Of a stretch of DNA of 64,000 nt, positions 23,220-35,273 are shown one piece after another. Below the pieces are notes generated by a model. It ran no database searches. It saw only the letters and a list, made by a program, of their open reading frames with translations, and was not told where the DNA came from. The position numbers and the translations under genes were made by a program. Origin of the DNA: Akebia trifoliata (lineage: Eukaryota; Streptophyta; Magnoliopsida; Ranunculales; Lardizabalaceae); contig CM030705.1 of NCBI GenBank assembly GCA_017979445.1, positions 11,756,679 to 11,820,678 on the forward strand, given 5' to 3'. How positions within the stretch are numbered: the first letter of the stretch is position 1; every line of letters starts with the position of its first letter.

Positions 23220-23339
23220 TTCATTTTTCTCATTGGTGAACAAAACGACTCAAGCGTATCGGAAAACTCATCCGAGATGATTCGATCTCATTCATGGACA
23301 AGACAAGACAAGACGTCAAACAATGCTCCTCATCCACCC

Positions 23340-24060
23340 CACATTTAACCTTGCTATTATAATATCATTTTCGTCAAAACAAATAAAATATAAAATTACA
23401 CTCATACATATCCCTACAACCATGTTAATTTTATAAATTACAAATATATCTTTTTATTATGTTATCTTCAAAATCACCTTAATTAATATTTTAAATTATA
23501 AAAAAATAAATTTTCAACATATTAAATGGTAAAATATAGTATAAAATTATACTTATTATTTTAAAATTTTAAATTAACTTTTTTAAAAATATATAAAATT
23601 TTAATAAGGAATATGTCCTAATTTTTGTAATACATATGAGTTTACACATGCCACCAACTGGTTAAGAAAGAAAAAAAAAAAAAAACATAGAAAGATATTT
23701 ATGTAAAGAGGATGGTTCATCCAGAATTTTGAACCAGAGATAGGAGTTGGTTGGAAAAATATCAAAACAAACTAATATAATTTGAACAAATTTTGATGGG
23801 TGGTTGCTGTCCCATATGCATATGTTGCATCATTCTCATTGGAAAGTCTTCAAAGAAGTGACGATCGGTCGGATTGGATAATATGATATGCCAAGTCAGC
23901 TAATTGGAGGTTCTATTTGGATTAGTCACAGAGCATTAGTTAGAAGTGTGATTTGACCTAAGTTTAATGGGTGGGTTTGGACCATTTGCCTCTACTTTGG
24001 GTGCGCGGTAGGCTGCAACTCTTAAGATTTGACCCATTGATCTTACAATATTTGGAATAA
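23340..24060. other. AT-rich intergenic DNA
   Basis: Contains an A-run (about 23668-23685) and long AT-rich stretches. No gene or element with clear ends was recognised. Confidence 0.5.
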
Positions 24061-24061
24061 A

Positions 24062-24435
24062 AGCAACTCCAATGAGGCTTTTCATAAATACTAGGCATAT
24101 TGACTAGGCATTCCATTATAAAGAATCATTTTGGATATTTAAGAGCTACGCACTCCAACTATGCTATCCAAAATAACTCCATAATTTTTTGAATTCTAAT
24201 CAAAATTCAACTTCTATAAAATCCTTCCCAACCGGCATCATCTTCATTGGCTGCCAAAGGTAGAGAGAGAATCTCACTCTCCTTTTGCCTACTACAAACC
24301 TCTCTCCAAAAAATTTAAAGTAAAGAGTCAGATGCAGAGTGTGTTGGAGTGCCTTTGGAGGGCTTTGGCTCTGACTCTGCAAAATGGCAGTTGAGAGAGG
24401 ATGGGGAGCCTAAGCCTGATTGCGTTGGAGTTGCT
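24062..24435. mobile_element. Foldback element with AGCAACTCCAA ends
   Basis: Left end AGCAACTCCAATG and right end CGTTGGAGTTGCT are inverted repeats. The interior of about 350 bases includes a short purine-rich stretch with a 60-codon frame that I do not regard as a gene. No clean target duplication. Confidence 0.55.
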
Positions 24436-24439
24436 ATGA

Positions 24440-25460
24440 GGTTTCATGATCACAGGTAACCGATGACGTTCACTTTGAAAGGGTGTGACCCTCGATCGAA
24501 ATTGTAGGATCTTAATAGTCGTTGATCATATTGATCAAGACCCTAATTAGCAAGTCACACACACGCACATATAGAGACTAAAGAAAATAATTGTGATTTC
24601 ATGAAAGCTTAGTCACTAGTAACCAATAAAGAAAATAATTAAGAAATAAAAATGAGAATACGTTCCTTTATATAACAGGTTCATCATAAACACACAATAA
24701 AGTCAAAACCCATATGGGGTTTTATATACACAAGCTTCTGAATCACCCATAAGTTGACCATCCTGTCCTCTCTCAAATTCTTTTATCTTTTCACAGTTTA
24801 TTCTCCAAGACAAGGACAAAAGAAATAAAAAGAAACATAAATATGGAAAATAAGAGTTTCAATTCTAAACACAAGGAGCAAAATACTTCACTGTCAAAAT
24901 TTACTCTACAAAGACATGGATCGAAACCTTTTTAGTGCTAATTTCCAAAAGAGAAAGCAACAACCAATCCAGATTGACATGATCATGGTTTTCAGTGGTG
25001 TTGAAATATATGTTTACATTTGAAAGCTGAAACCAGAAAATAGAACTGACCTTCTCCATGTAAAATCAAGCTTCATCTTCAGCTAGCTGGACACTGTATC
25101 CATGTTTTATATCTGTGTGAAATCAGCAATTCAAATACAAGATTCAGGTACCAAAAATAAACATACATACCAATGAGAAAAGCAAGAACCAAATAAAAGC
25201 TTTCAGAGACAAGCCGATGGAATATGGAAATTAACATGAATAACTTGTTTATGTTTAGATGAGGATAAGAACATGGCATAATAATATTTGATAAGCAGCT
25301 TCATGACCATAAACAAGGACTCTGACCTTGGGTAGCAGTTGTGATTCATTCAGGTCATGCCAGAGTTGTATCCTCGATGTGTTGATACCTTGAAACTTTA
25401 TAATGGTAAAACAACTAATATCAATTACTTTATTTCACAATATCCTAATGGTACTTTATT
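24440..25460. other. Intergenic DNA, nothing recognised
   Basis: Moderately AT-rich with a short (AC)n/(CA)n patch near 24550-24570. Open frames are short and unconvincing. The right part may be the eroded 5' portion of the LINE that begins around 25465. Confidence 0.4.
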
Positions 25461-26009
25461 GCATACAGGGAGTTCATTCTTAAATGAATATCTGGACATA
25501 CAATGTGCATTGCTTTGATCAAGATAAAGCACGGAGAAGAAGATATTGCAGATTTGAGGTCTATTAGCTTGTGAATGCCACATACAAGATTATATCGAAG
25601 ATGCTTGTTTTGAGGATGAAAATGGTGCTTCAGGATATTAGTGGAACATCTCCAACTGCCTTTATTAGGGGAAGGCAGATTCTGAATATGGTGTTAATTG
25701 CTAATAAGTGTATTGAGATTCTAGGTTAAATTCTCAGAGGCCAAGGGTTGTTCATACTTCTTAAAATTGATTTAGAGAAGACCTACGATTACATTAGTTG
25801 GGGTTGTTAGGGATACTTGTTGGGCTGGAAGGGCTTTGGAGAGAGATGTATTCAGTGGGTAATAAAGTGTGTTCTTTTCTTTCTTCTAGATTTTGGTGAA
25901 TGTTTCCTCTGTAGGCTTTTTCAGGGGTTTGAGGGGCCTAAGGCAAGGGGATCCATTATCTCCATTTCTCTTTATTCTGGGTTTTGAAGCACTAGGGAGA
26001 ATGATGGCA

Positions 26010-26560
26010 AGAGAATAGTAACCAAGTCAGAATCCAAGTTTAAAATGGCAAGAGTAAACTTCGGAAAAAATAGGAAAAAAACACAAACAAAACAGGAAAA
26101 AATGATATAAAAAAAATACATATTACAATTATGAAAAAATGTAATATATAATATATTAGAGATTTATTCTAAGTTTCCAATATATTTTTGTGAAAAAAAA
26201 AAAAAAAACTATTATTGAAGATCTTGCTTGATAACAAGTTTCCACACATATTTATACATTTTATGATGCTAAAAAATGTTTAACCATAAATTTATCTTTT
26301 GGGAAGAATAAGATACTATTGAAAAAAAAAAAAAATCATAACATCGAGACATTATCATCAAGAATTAAACAACATTTATCAACCAAATCACAAACAACCA
26401 TAAGGCTATAAAAATTAACTATAGTTCTTCAAAAATGAATTTTTATTTTTTAAAAAATAAAACGTAAAAGCACTCTTTAAAAAAAATAAATAGACCAGTT
26501 TTTTTATTGTTCTAATTGTCTGAGTTATAACACGCGTTTTAAACGAGACTTTTTCTATAT
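26010..26560. other. AT-rich insertion splitting the LINE RT domain
   Basis: The RT reading frame is interrupted between the GLRQGDP-type segment and the FIDD segment by about 550 bases of very AT-rich DNA with several A-runs. Its nature is unknown and no inverted ends were found. Confidence 0.45.
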
Positions 26561-28105
26561 AAAAAAAATGGAGCTTTTTGTGACTGGAGAGGAGTGGAGA
26601 ATGTTGATTTATCATGTTTTCTTTTATCATCCAACTGGTCCAATAGTCTCCCGTCTCCAGTTCATTGATGATATATTGGTAATCTTGGATGCATCTTTGA
26701 GGGAGGAGAGGGACCTTGAGGGAATTTCATGTTGTTTCGAGGCTTGTATGGGACTTCCAATGAATCTTCATAAAAGTAAGGTGTTCACAGTTTGGAACAT
26801 CCAGGATATAGACTTGTTAATGGCTTTCTTGGGTTTCCAGGCGGATTCCTTACCATCTTCATACTTAGGATATCCATTGGGTGCAACATACAGCAAGTCA
26901 ATATGGAATCCAGTTATTGAAAGGGTGGGTAAGAGCTTAGTTCTTGGCAAGCAAGGTATTTTTCCAAAGCTGTGATTGAGAAGTTTACACTAATAAAAAG
27001 TGCCATAAAGCATTTCAGTATAATATTTATGTTCTCGATCCCAAGAAGTGTAGAATTGAAATTGGATAAAATGTTTTGACTTCCCATGACATGATAATGA
27101 GGAAAGAAGAGAGCATCATCTCGTAAACAATAAGTCTGGTAGGAGGCATAGAAGTCTTGGTTTTAAAAAGGTGGGTCTAATTAACTCAGCAATTTTGAGA
27201 AAATGACTATGGAGATGTAGAATGGAAATGGACAGTCTCTGGAGTAGAATCATTATTGCAAAATTTGGAGAAGATAGGCTTGATAGGGATAGTGGCAAAT
27301 CTCAGAATACATATGGTTGTAGGGTGTGGAAATGGATGCTGATGTTACTCCCATTATTTCGTAAAAATTTCAGATTTAAGATTGGGAGAGGTGATAAAAT
27401 TTGTTGTTAAGAGGATCTGTGGTGTGCTGAAACCCCTTTGAAGGAGCAATTTCCGACCTTATTTTCTATATCCAGAAGGAAAGATGTGCCCATGTTGAGT
27501 TTTTTCTTGGGATTGCACTAAGAGTCTGAATGGGGGACCTTGGGTTTTGACGTCATTTTAATGATTGGGAGGTATTTGAGGTTGCCAGGACATTGGTGCA
27601 TTGAGGAGGCCCCTCGTGTTGGAGACAGGGAGGATGAGAGGGTATGGAATGGTAGTTGAACCAGTTGGTTTTCAGTTACTTCATTTTATCATGCTCTAGT
27701 GAGGTGGGTTCTCCCTCTTTCCCAGATGTCGCTATTTGCGGGTTGGGGGTGCCTTCTAAGGTATCATTTTTGTTTGGGGAAAGATGATAACATTGGATCA
27801 AGTCATTAGAAGAGCTCTTTATGCAGCTAACAATTGCCCTCGAGGAAAAGAAGACAGAGAGTTGGCGAACTACCATCATCACAAAGCAGCCCAGGGAAAA
27901 GGTCAGTTATTTACCATACTCACTTCGTTCAATATTTGAATAATGAATGCGGCTAGGATATGCATTTTTTAATGCAAAGAGAATGATGTGGAACCTTCTA
28001 CCCTTTGCTGTATGTTGGGGAATTTGGAAAGAGTGCAAAGGACAGATTTTCGAAGGAAATGAACTATTTATTCAAGAAATAGATCATTCAATTATGAGTA
28101 TACTG

Positions 28106-28141
28106 TTTGTTTTTTTTTTTTTTTTTTTTTTTGGGGGGGGG
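28106..28141 (+). repeat. Adjacent poly(T)-poly(G) tract
   Basis: A T-run of more than 20 bases is followed at once by nine or more G before 'tgggc'. It lies inside the 3' part of the LINE. Homopolymer lengths here may be unreliable in the assembly. Confidence 0.85.
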
Positions 28142-28313
28142 TGGGCATAAAATCTTCAAGAGAGTAGGTCTGTTGTATTGCAATGGTGTAAGTCGTATGT
28201 TTTTGTTGTGTTTTGGGTTTCGCTTTCTGTAATTTTGTTGGTCATCTTGATCAGTTTGTATCATTTATAAATCTTATACTACAAAACAAAACAATTAACC
28301 AATAACTGAAGTG

Positions 28314-31300
28314 TTAGGTACCTTTTAAAGACGGCTTCTCATATTTGTCTTTCCGTTCCTCACCAATTTTCCATTCACTGTCATCATCACCAATTTCTCC
28401 TCTCCCATCATTTCCTATATCACTTTCACTTGCTGTCTCCCATTCAGAATCATCACCCTCATGGCCATAGATGTCACCTGTCTCTCCCTCACAATGTACA
28501 ACCCCATGTTTAACAGCTGCCTCTCTAAATAACCAAGCAGCACGCATCTGCTTCTTGACTAATCGCTCTGCATAGTCAGGAACCTTATTTTGCCTCAACG
28601 AAAGGTCAGGATCATTAGACTGGGAACACTCATTTATAAACAGAATGGCATCTAACAAGCTTTCTTTAGCTAATCCAAGCATATCGTATGCCTGAGCTCT
28701 TCTCCACAAACTTTTGGCATGGCGGTTCAAAGGGTTATGAAGGCAAAGTGCACGAGTACCATCACTTATGGCCGCCAAGGGTTGTTGCAATAGAAGATGA
28801 CATTGAGCTCGATTGCTATATAACACCACTCTCTCCTTTTTGGATTTCATAGGACACAATGCCAATGCTTCTGAGTATTTTGATGCAGCTCCTGCTATAT
28901 TTCCCGCGGAGAACAGAGAATTGCCTTCAAGTTTGACTACTAGTGCTGCCGCTTGTTTGATATGGAGATCCTCTTTTGGCATATTCTTTTCCCATTTCAA
29001 TCTCTGTCTAGAGTTTAATAGTTCATCTACTTGATCCTTCATGCGGTTACTGAGAGAGCTACGTCCCGTTCCTTGGGATTGAACACAATCTTCGAGAACA
29101 TTAACAATAGAGTCCCCAAGCTTTTTGTGATCCCCTAAAGTTGAGATTTCTGCAAGATCTAAAAGGGCCGGTACTGCCTTGTCTATCACCTGTGAAACAA
29201 AATAAGAAGTATGAATAACCTTAAAAAGTATAAATGGGTAAAATACAAATGCAAGCTCTTCTATCACTATGATTTACTTTAAAAAGGTTTCGAGCCAAAC
29301 ACCTGATATATAGTGTCGTCATGCATCATCAACAATTTTTCAACGACTAAAACAACATAAATCTGTTGAGTTTAGTCCCACATCGGACACAAATTGCCAT
29401 ATCTCCACGTGCTTTGGCCCAATCCGGCCCACATGTGTGGGGGCTTGTTGAGTTTAATCCCACATCGGACACAAATTGCCTTGTCTCTCTCCTTATAAGA
29501 TCCTGTGCCTCTCCACTCATTGCCAATTGGTTTTGAGTTGGACCCCCAAATTTATCAAAATCATGGACCAAATTAAGGCTTGAATCGTCTAATTTGAGAT
29601 TTCTTGCAAGTAACATGAAAATGATGCATATAACCTAACCCAAGTTAGGTTGTGTTGCAGTGTTATAACAATATTTTGGGGAAACAAGTTGACTTAATTC
29701 AAAATTGAGCCCAACTGCCATATGAATCTATCACTATGACCCCTGTGCACCTGACCACAACCTTGAGGGGAATTCCTCAGCAGATTGAGGTGTAAGCCTC
29801 ACTTCTAGAAATAAATATATTACACATAATATTTACAAGTCATTTCTACATGAGATCTATAAATTTTAGCAATATGTTTCCAAAAAAGAATATTTTAGCC
29901 GAAATTAATTGTTTATCTATATATCCACAAAAAAGCTTGCATTTTTATATCTGAAATTTGATTATTTTGGTTGAACTTTACTATCCACTAGAATTTTTTT
30001 TTGTAAAACAAACAATGATTTTCCACTGAAAAATATATACAAAAACAAAAAAAAATTTAGTCAAATTTCATCTCAAGCCGTTTGAAAAAGAAAATCTTTG
30101 GAATATTTCATAGAAATAAGCCAAAGTTTAATACTATGGTGCTAATTGACCCATCCTAGTACAATGCATCAACTAACTTCATTATATTAATCTAATCCTA
30201 CTATGCAAGCTATTATGCTTCTTCACCTACCCTATTATAGTAATTTTAATATGTTCTAATACGGATCACAAAATTCCACGCACTTGAAAGCAACCTTGTC
30301 CTCAATGATGAAAACCACTAGGATCCTAAACTGCATTTGACGCAAGTACACCAAAGTCTTGGATTGTTGATGATTTCATCAGTACTTACTTGGCATTGCC
30401 ATCAATTGTGACATCAATGCTCTCACATCACCAACTTGATCTTCTTCCATCTTTTTTTTTGAAAGGCCAAAGCTAGAAAGCTTACAAAGAGAGGAAACAA
30501 AAAGAATATACTCCATCCCTTTACAAGAAACACGAAAGGAAGCCCTTCAATCTGCTTGGTGGTGGTATTCATCTAGGATAATGATTGCAGGGATCGGTTA
30601 GACATTTACACTTCAATGACAGATTCAGATCCTTTCATCTACAACAATTGTGGGTAGTGTTTTTCAAGTCTACCACTTTTATAACTACCTCATTCCCACC
30701 CCTCCCATCCCTATCACTCTCTAAGCACTAATGCTCTGTAGTCTCTAAAAGGCTGGCATTTGATCTCTAAAGCTCACATTTATCTTCAACTAATTATCTT
30801 CTCCTTATTCCACTTCTTGTAGTCTACTTTTTCTACTTCTACTTCTTATATTTCTAATAGAAATTACACGTAAAGAAGCAATAAGAAGTAAGGAACTCAG
30901 GTTGAACAAGAAGCATTCTCACCAGCACTAGGAGAAAGCTCAAGTCAAAGAAGAAGAAAAGGATTAGACATGTGCTCAAGTTGAACGAACAGCATTTGCA
31001 AACGCACTGCTAGAAAGTTCAAGCCAAAGAAGAAAAGGAGGACGATCAAGGCCTACACAACTAGAAGATGAGGATGAAATACAAGAAGTAGAAGAAGAAG
31101 AAGAAGCTGAAGAACAATTTGACAGAAATGAGGTATTGGTGAGATCTAGTGACAAGAGAACATAAGAAGAGAAAGTATACGTTGAAGAAGGTGGTAATTT
31201 GGATAAGGACAGCAATACAAGCAATGATAATGATGGCAGTGATAGTAAAGATGTGCCACCATGGATTAGAGATTAATATGTAGAGTAAATGGCCGGTACA

Positions 31301-33753
31301 CAAATTACCAGGACTAATAAAGTTTGTAAGTTTCCTATAATAATAAAGATTTCAAGTTTTTTTTTGAATTTCTAGTTTATCATTCCTTGGCTTCTTGCAT
31401 ATTTGTTACATTATATTTTTCCTCAACGCATTATATTTTTCAAGAAACCGGATGACCACTATAAAAAAATCTTTCCTCCAGTCACTCTCAATTCTGGGTT
31501 ATAAGTGGTTTGTCGAAACCAGTCAATCAAGTAATAATCAACTCAAAAAAAAACTTAACGAAACCTGATGAGGAAACTCGTGAACTCTCTGTCACACAGG
31601 GAGACCGACCAACAAACATCCCATGATAAATAGGTCAAACTCCCTCCAACTACCATGTGTACCTGTAGCTCCACTTATCCACCTCCAAAATCATGTAACC
31701 ATTGAGAAAGTGCTTTAAAGATCCAGTCTTTTGATGACAATTATGAAAGTTGAACAAGAAGGTAGTTTTCTTGGACTTTTAGAAGGGAATATAAACAATG
31801 TAGAAAAAGGTAGGTCTTAGAAACTAAGCCCTGTATAGCTGCTTAGAAAACCTCGTGGAAAATAATTATTTTTTTGTTAAAGAAAATTTCTTATTAAATT
31901 TCTTTTCTTTGGAAAGTATTCTTTTGTGTTTTCAAAAACTACAAATTATCTAACAGTGTTTTCCACAAATTTTCCACTGTTTGGGTGATGCTTTTTAATG
32001 AAAACGTTCAAGGGAGGATGATCAAAGGGCGTGCTCAAATAGTCGTGATGGAAAATTTTCCAGCCCGTGGTTTGGGATCCAAAGATTCCTTCAAAAGTTT
32101 CTTCTATGATTTGATCAATTGCCTTGAATAAGGTTCAAACTATAAATAACATCATGGCTAGGGGCATCATACCAGTTAATTTTTGTTCTATGTGCAAATC
32201 TAGTTGTGACACTGTTATTCATTGCTCTTTTACAAGAGCAATATGAGCTCATTTCGTATCCCTTCTTCACATGTTATGGTGTTTCTCCAAGTCCATTCCA
32301 TCTCTTCTTCAGTGTTTAAAAATTAAGACTATATGGTAGAAAGAGAGGATTTGTGATATATTACTCCATTTACTATATTTTGGGGGATTTGGAAGGAAAG
32401 AAATTCCAGATTATTCAAAGGGAATGAGTCCTCGTTTAAACAGATTCTAATTATTATTTTCAGATTCATTTATTTTGATGTGAGGTAAACACCAACTTTC
32501 ATGGGATTTTCTTTGAAGGTCTTTTATTTCGATAGGATTTGGGGTTTGTACTTTTGTAGTTTGTGGTTAGGGTTCTTATTTTTAACTTGCATGCAAGTAG
32601 GTAACTCAACCTCCTTGATGTTAAACTATTTTTAATATATAAAAAATTCTTGTCAAGAAAAAAATAATTATAGTGATGCATCGTGCATGATTATATTTCT
32701 TTCGCAAGTTCATTTCCCAAGTAATAAAAAAAAGTAAAGCAAGTCAACAAAAGTTATAGGAAACATAGATTGAAATAAATCTTACCTTATGACAAGTACT
32801 TGGATCTTGAAGCAACCAAAGAAGACAATCAATTGCCATATATTGCCAATCATCAGATGAGCGGGCAATATTACAGAGTGCTTCGATGACACCAGGACAA
32901 TTAGCAACTGGTCCCCTACCAAGCTTATGATGACAAATTGTTCGCAATAGACCAATACCCGCCGGTGAGTTCTCATTAACAAGCCCACCCCACATGCCCG
33001 GTAGTTTTGTTAAGAATTCAGTCTTGCATATAACAGAGAGAAACTCAGGTTTGAAAGCAAAGCAATTAATAAGCTGAAGAGACCAACACTGTAACTGACT
33101 AGCCCATTCTTCCGCCTTTCTAGATTCCATCTCCACACCACCCATACCACGTGTAAGCAAATCACAATGATAACTAAGCCTTCTATCTGCATATTGATAA
33201 AAATGAGAGTAAACAATTTCAAGTGAACTCATTGCCAATTGAATGGAGAGCTCAAGAACTTCTCCGTGACTTGCCACGGAAGGAAAGTGCTGGCATATGT
33301 AGCCAAGTGGCCTAGAGCTCGAACCGCTACTCTTTGTTCAACCCATGTTAATCTCCCTCTCAAAAGCTCAACTAAGGGAGGAATTACTCCAGCATGAACA
33401 GCACTTTCTGCGAATTCTTCCATATTCATAGTGTAGGATCCAATAATGTGTGCTGCATAGTATGGAATGTAAATGTTTTGGTCGTGAGAAAGCCAACGCC
33501 GATTCTTTAAACCTTTACAAATAAGTGCAGCCATGCACTCAAATATTCCCAAGTCGATGAACTCAGGGTCATTGGGATGTGCCATGGCAGTGTTCCAAAG
33601 GCCACTAATTGGGAGAACCTGACCGTCGTCATCCTGTGAAGGAAGCTCTCTGAAAAACTTAAGTATGCTAGTTCGGCGTTTACTAGGATTTCCTTCCTTC
33701 ATTACACAGAAGAAGCAACCTGGGTATGGGCAATCCTGAGATATTTTATCCAT
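28314..33753 (-). CDS. ARM-repeat/TPR protein, two exons (33753-32786 and 29189-28314), exon 1 with apparent 1-nt frameshift
   Basis: Exon 1 starts with ATG at 33753 and ends CAC-AAG before GTAAGA; exon 2 starts after TTTCACAG at 29189 and ends with a stop at 28314-28316. Together they encode about 614 residues. Residues about 60-360 are ARM-like helical repeats (GVIPPLVELLRGRL, RVAVRALGHLATYAS, GVIEALCNIARSSDDW). Residues about 405-515 are TPR repeats (KLEGNSLFSAGNIAGAASKY, VVLYSNRAQCHLLLQ, SLWRRAQAYDMLGL). The C-terminus is acidic (DDSEWETASESD). The whole matches the plant-conserved ARM-repeat/TPR protein family that resembles UNC-45-type co-chaperones; that role is inferred, probably cytosolic. 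Near 33282-33290 one base is missing: upstream frame ends ...ATYASTF, and the next frame resumes PSVASHGEVLELS. Flanking sequence is otherwise intact, so this is either a recent lesion or an assembly error. The 3' end lies about 50 bases from the LINE remnant, on the opposite strand. Confidence 0.85.
29346..29560. mobile_element. LTR remnant with duplicated 'cccacatcggacacaaattg' motif
   Basis: 'gttgagttta(g/a)tcccacatcgga' occurs at about 29357 and again at about 29448, followed by a 'ccttataagatcctgtgcct' stretch and 'ccaattggttttgagttgga'. This order is typical of a widespread class of plant LTRs (TGTT..TCCCACATCGG start). It is a fragment, and the duplicated start suggests two nested or rearranged LTR ends. 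Confidence 0.55.
30290..30420 (-). pseudogene. Possible fragment of a Ty3/gypsy polyprotein C-terminus
   Basis: On the minus strand, DPSG-FHH and, one frame over, EDKVAF lie next to each other. This resembles the F-PS-FHLEDKV ending of plant gypsy integrase/chromodomain polyproteins. It is very short and frameshifted, so only a suggestion. Confidence 0.25.
31970..32480 (+). pseudogene. LINE 3' fragment (zf-RVT region) in intron
   Basis: Frames on the plus strand give NFCSMCKSSCDTVIHCSF (about 32175-32230), which fits the 'C-x2-C...H' zf-RVT motif of plant LINEs, and then FWGIWKERNSRLFKGNES (about 32378-32432). The same WGIWKE motif occurs in the other LINE near 28015. Disrupted by stops. Confidence 0.6.
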
Positions 33754-35105
33754 GTTCTTATAATTAATTATTCTTCAAACAGCACTGATTAAATTCTGTG
33801 ACGGATAGCAGACATCACATAAATTTCCTCGAAGCTGCATTGTAATGGCACATTGGTATATGAAAGTGCATTAGAAGACTACAAATAATACCCAAATCAA
33901 CTAAAATGGCGAAATTAAGTGGGTCGTCATCAAAGAAAGGTCCAAAATAAACTGTTTTTTTTTTTTTTTTTTCTGTTAACCAGATAATATTAATCATTAA
34001 GAAAGTGTATCTATACTTGAATAAATTGAACGAATGTTCGAATCCCTAAACAAACAGAACGACGTAGGCAATCAGCTGCACACACCAAATAGAAATACAA
34101 ATATAAACTCTGATCTCTCCCTTATCACAAACAAATCAGAACCCAAGAAAACACGTAAGGGAAGATAGTGAGAAAAGATTAAATTGTAACTAAGTACCAC
34201 TTCTTGTGAAAAATCAGTTAGAGAAACACATTACAAAAGTGATAATAGCCTACATGAGATTGAACCCACAACCCAAATTACAGTTTTTTTCTCACTAAAA
34301 GTTACAAAAAATAAAAACTAAAGATAATTAAAATGCAATTCAAACAAGAAAGTGTGACTTAACTGTGATTGCATCAATAGTGAACAGGGGAAAAAAAAAG
34401 ACAAAAAACTAAAATTAAAAAATATATATATATCCCCAACTCTAACAAACAGTTAACCTAACCATCCCAACAAAAGCTAATCAAAATACAGGAAAAGAGG
34501 GAATTTAAAACACTAAGTTCACCCAAATGAAGTTAATATAATTCTTAATTAGATCTATATAGTAAAGAACTGCAAATCAATTTCTCAAACAATAAAAAAA
34601 TTAAATAAAAAGCCCTAAAACGTACCAATTGATCACCATCAATTTGAAGTCATGTAAAGCTTAAACATAAGTCCTAATAAGTATAAAACCTAGAAAGAAA
34701 GAAAAAAAAAACCCTAATTACAGATGCACCAGTCTGACACAAACACTCTCAAACTATGATTGGATACTTCACATAGAAATATTGAAGTTAAAGGAGAGAG
34801 AGAGAGACCTTGGAATGATCACTACAAATAGATGAACACTTAGTTTTGAACTCAAACCCACACTGATCAAAATCAACTCTCTTGAATCAAAGAGTTAGCT
34901 TTGAAGCTCTTCGTACGTGTGTGCGCGCGCGTGCGTGCGTGCGAGAGAGACGGATCCTGAGACAGTGTGAGAGAGAGGATCTTGCAGTGGCGATTTTTGT
35001 CGAAATTATTATGAGCTGTTTCTCTGTCCACCCAGTAAATATTGACCATTGGATAATCTTCGATATTCACAACTTCAGAAATGTGACGGTTGGAAAGTTA
35101 GGATA
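33754..35105 (-). promoter_or_regulatory. 5' flank of the ARM/TPR gene
   Basis: No coding sequence upstream of the ATG. The stretch 33754-34800 is AT-rich; 34795-34810 is a (GA)n/(CT)n patch; 34915-34955 is a GT/CG-rich alternating purine-pyrimidine tract followed by GA repeats. On the minus strand this gives a CT-rich leader typical of plant 5'UTRs, so transcription may start around 34900-35000, with a possible 5'UTR intron. No TATA box was assigned with confidence. Confidence 0.4.
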
Positions 35106-35273
35106 GACGTTGTCTTTAGGTGGACAGAAACAATTTTCCTAAATTATTTACGTTAAGATTTAAAAGCTTTGAAATGGGGTGGGACCTAGACATCACTAAT
35201 TTTCACTTTCTTTTTCCATCGATTTAGTTTCTCTTCATGAATTTTGGGACCTACCAATTCAATTTCAAACAGG

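Larger units (their letters stand above)
25465..28270 (+). pseudogene. Degenerate LINE (L1-type) reverse-transcriptase region
   Basis: Translation in shifting frames gives successive plant LINE RT motifs: IALIKIKHGEEDIADLR-SISL (25505-25565), FIRGRQILNMVLIANKC (about 25660-25715), LLKIDLEKTYDYISWG (about 25755-25805), and GFGERCIQWV followed by [11 protein letters not shown] sequence in another frame (about 25840-25960). After an AT-rich insertion (about 26010-26560) it continues SRLQFIDDILVILDASL, FEACMGLPMNLHKSKVF, SYLGYPLGATYSKSIWNP (26647-26925). The active-site motif reads FIDD instead of the usual F/YADD. Downstream are zf-RVT-like pieces: WGIWKECKGQIFEGNE (about 28015-28065). Many stops and frameshifts make it dead. 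It is truncated at the 5' end and sits 3' of the ARM/TPR gene, in opposite orientation. Confidence 0.8.
29190..32785 (-). other. Large intron of the ARM/TPR gene (3.6 kb)
   Basis: Canonical borders on the minus strand: AAG|GTAAGA and TTTCACAG|GTG. The intron holds an LTR remnant (29346-29560), a possible gypsy pol remnant (30290-30420), a purine-rich GAAGAAG stretch (about 31020-31130) and a LINE fragment on the opposite strand (31970-32480). Apart from these, no gene was seen. Confidence 0.85.

Noticed and set aside
24200..24382. A 60-codon minus-strand frame
   Set aside because: It lies within the AGCAACTCC foldback element and has no domain.
26568..26975. A 135-codon gene
   Set aside because: It is the FIDD-containing part of the degenerate LINE reverse transcriptase.
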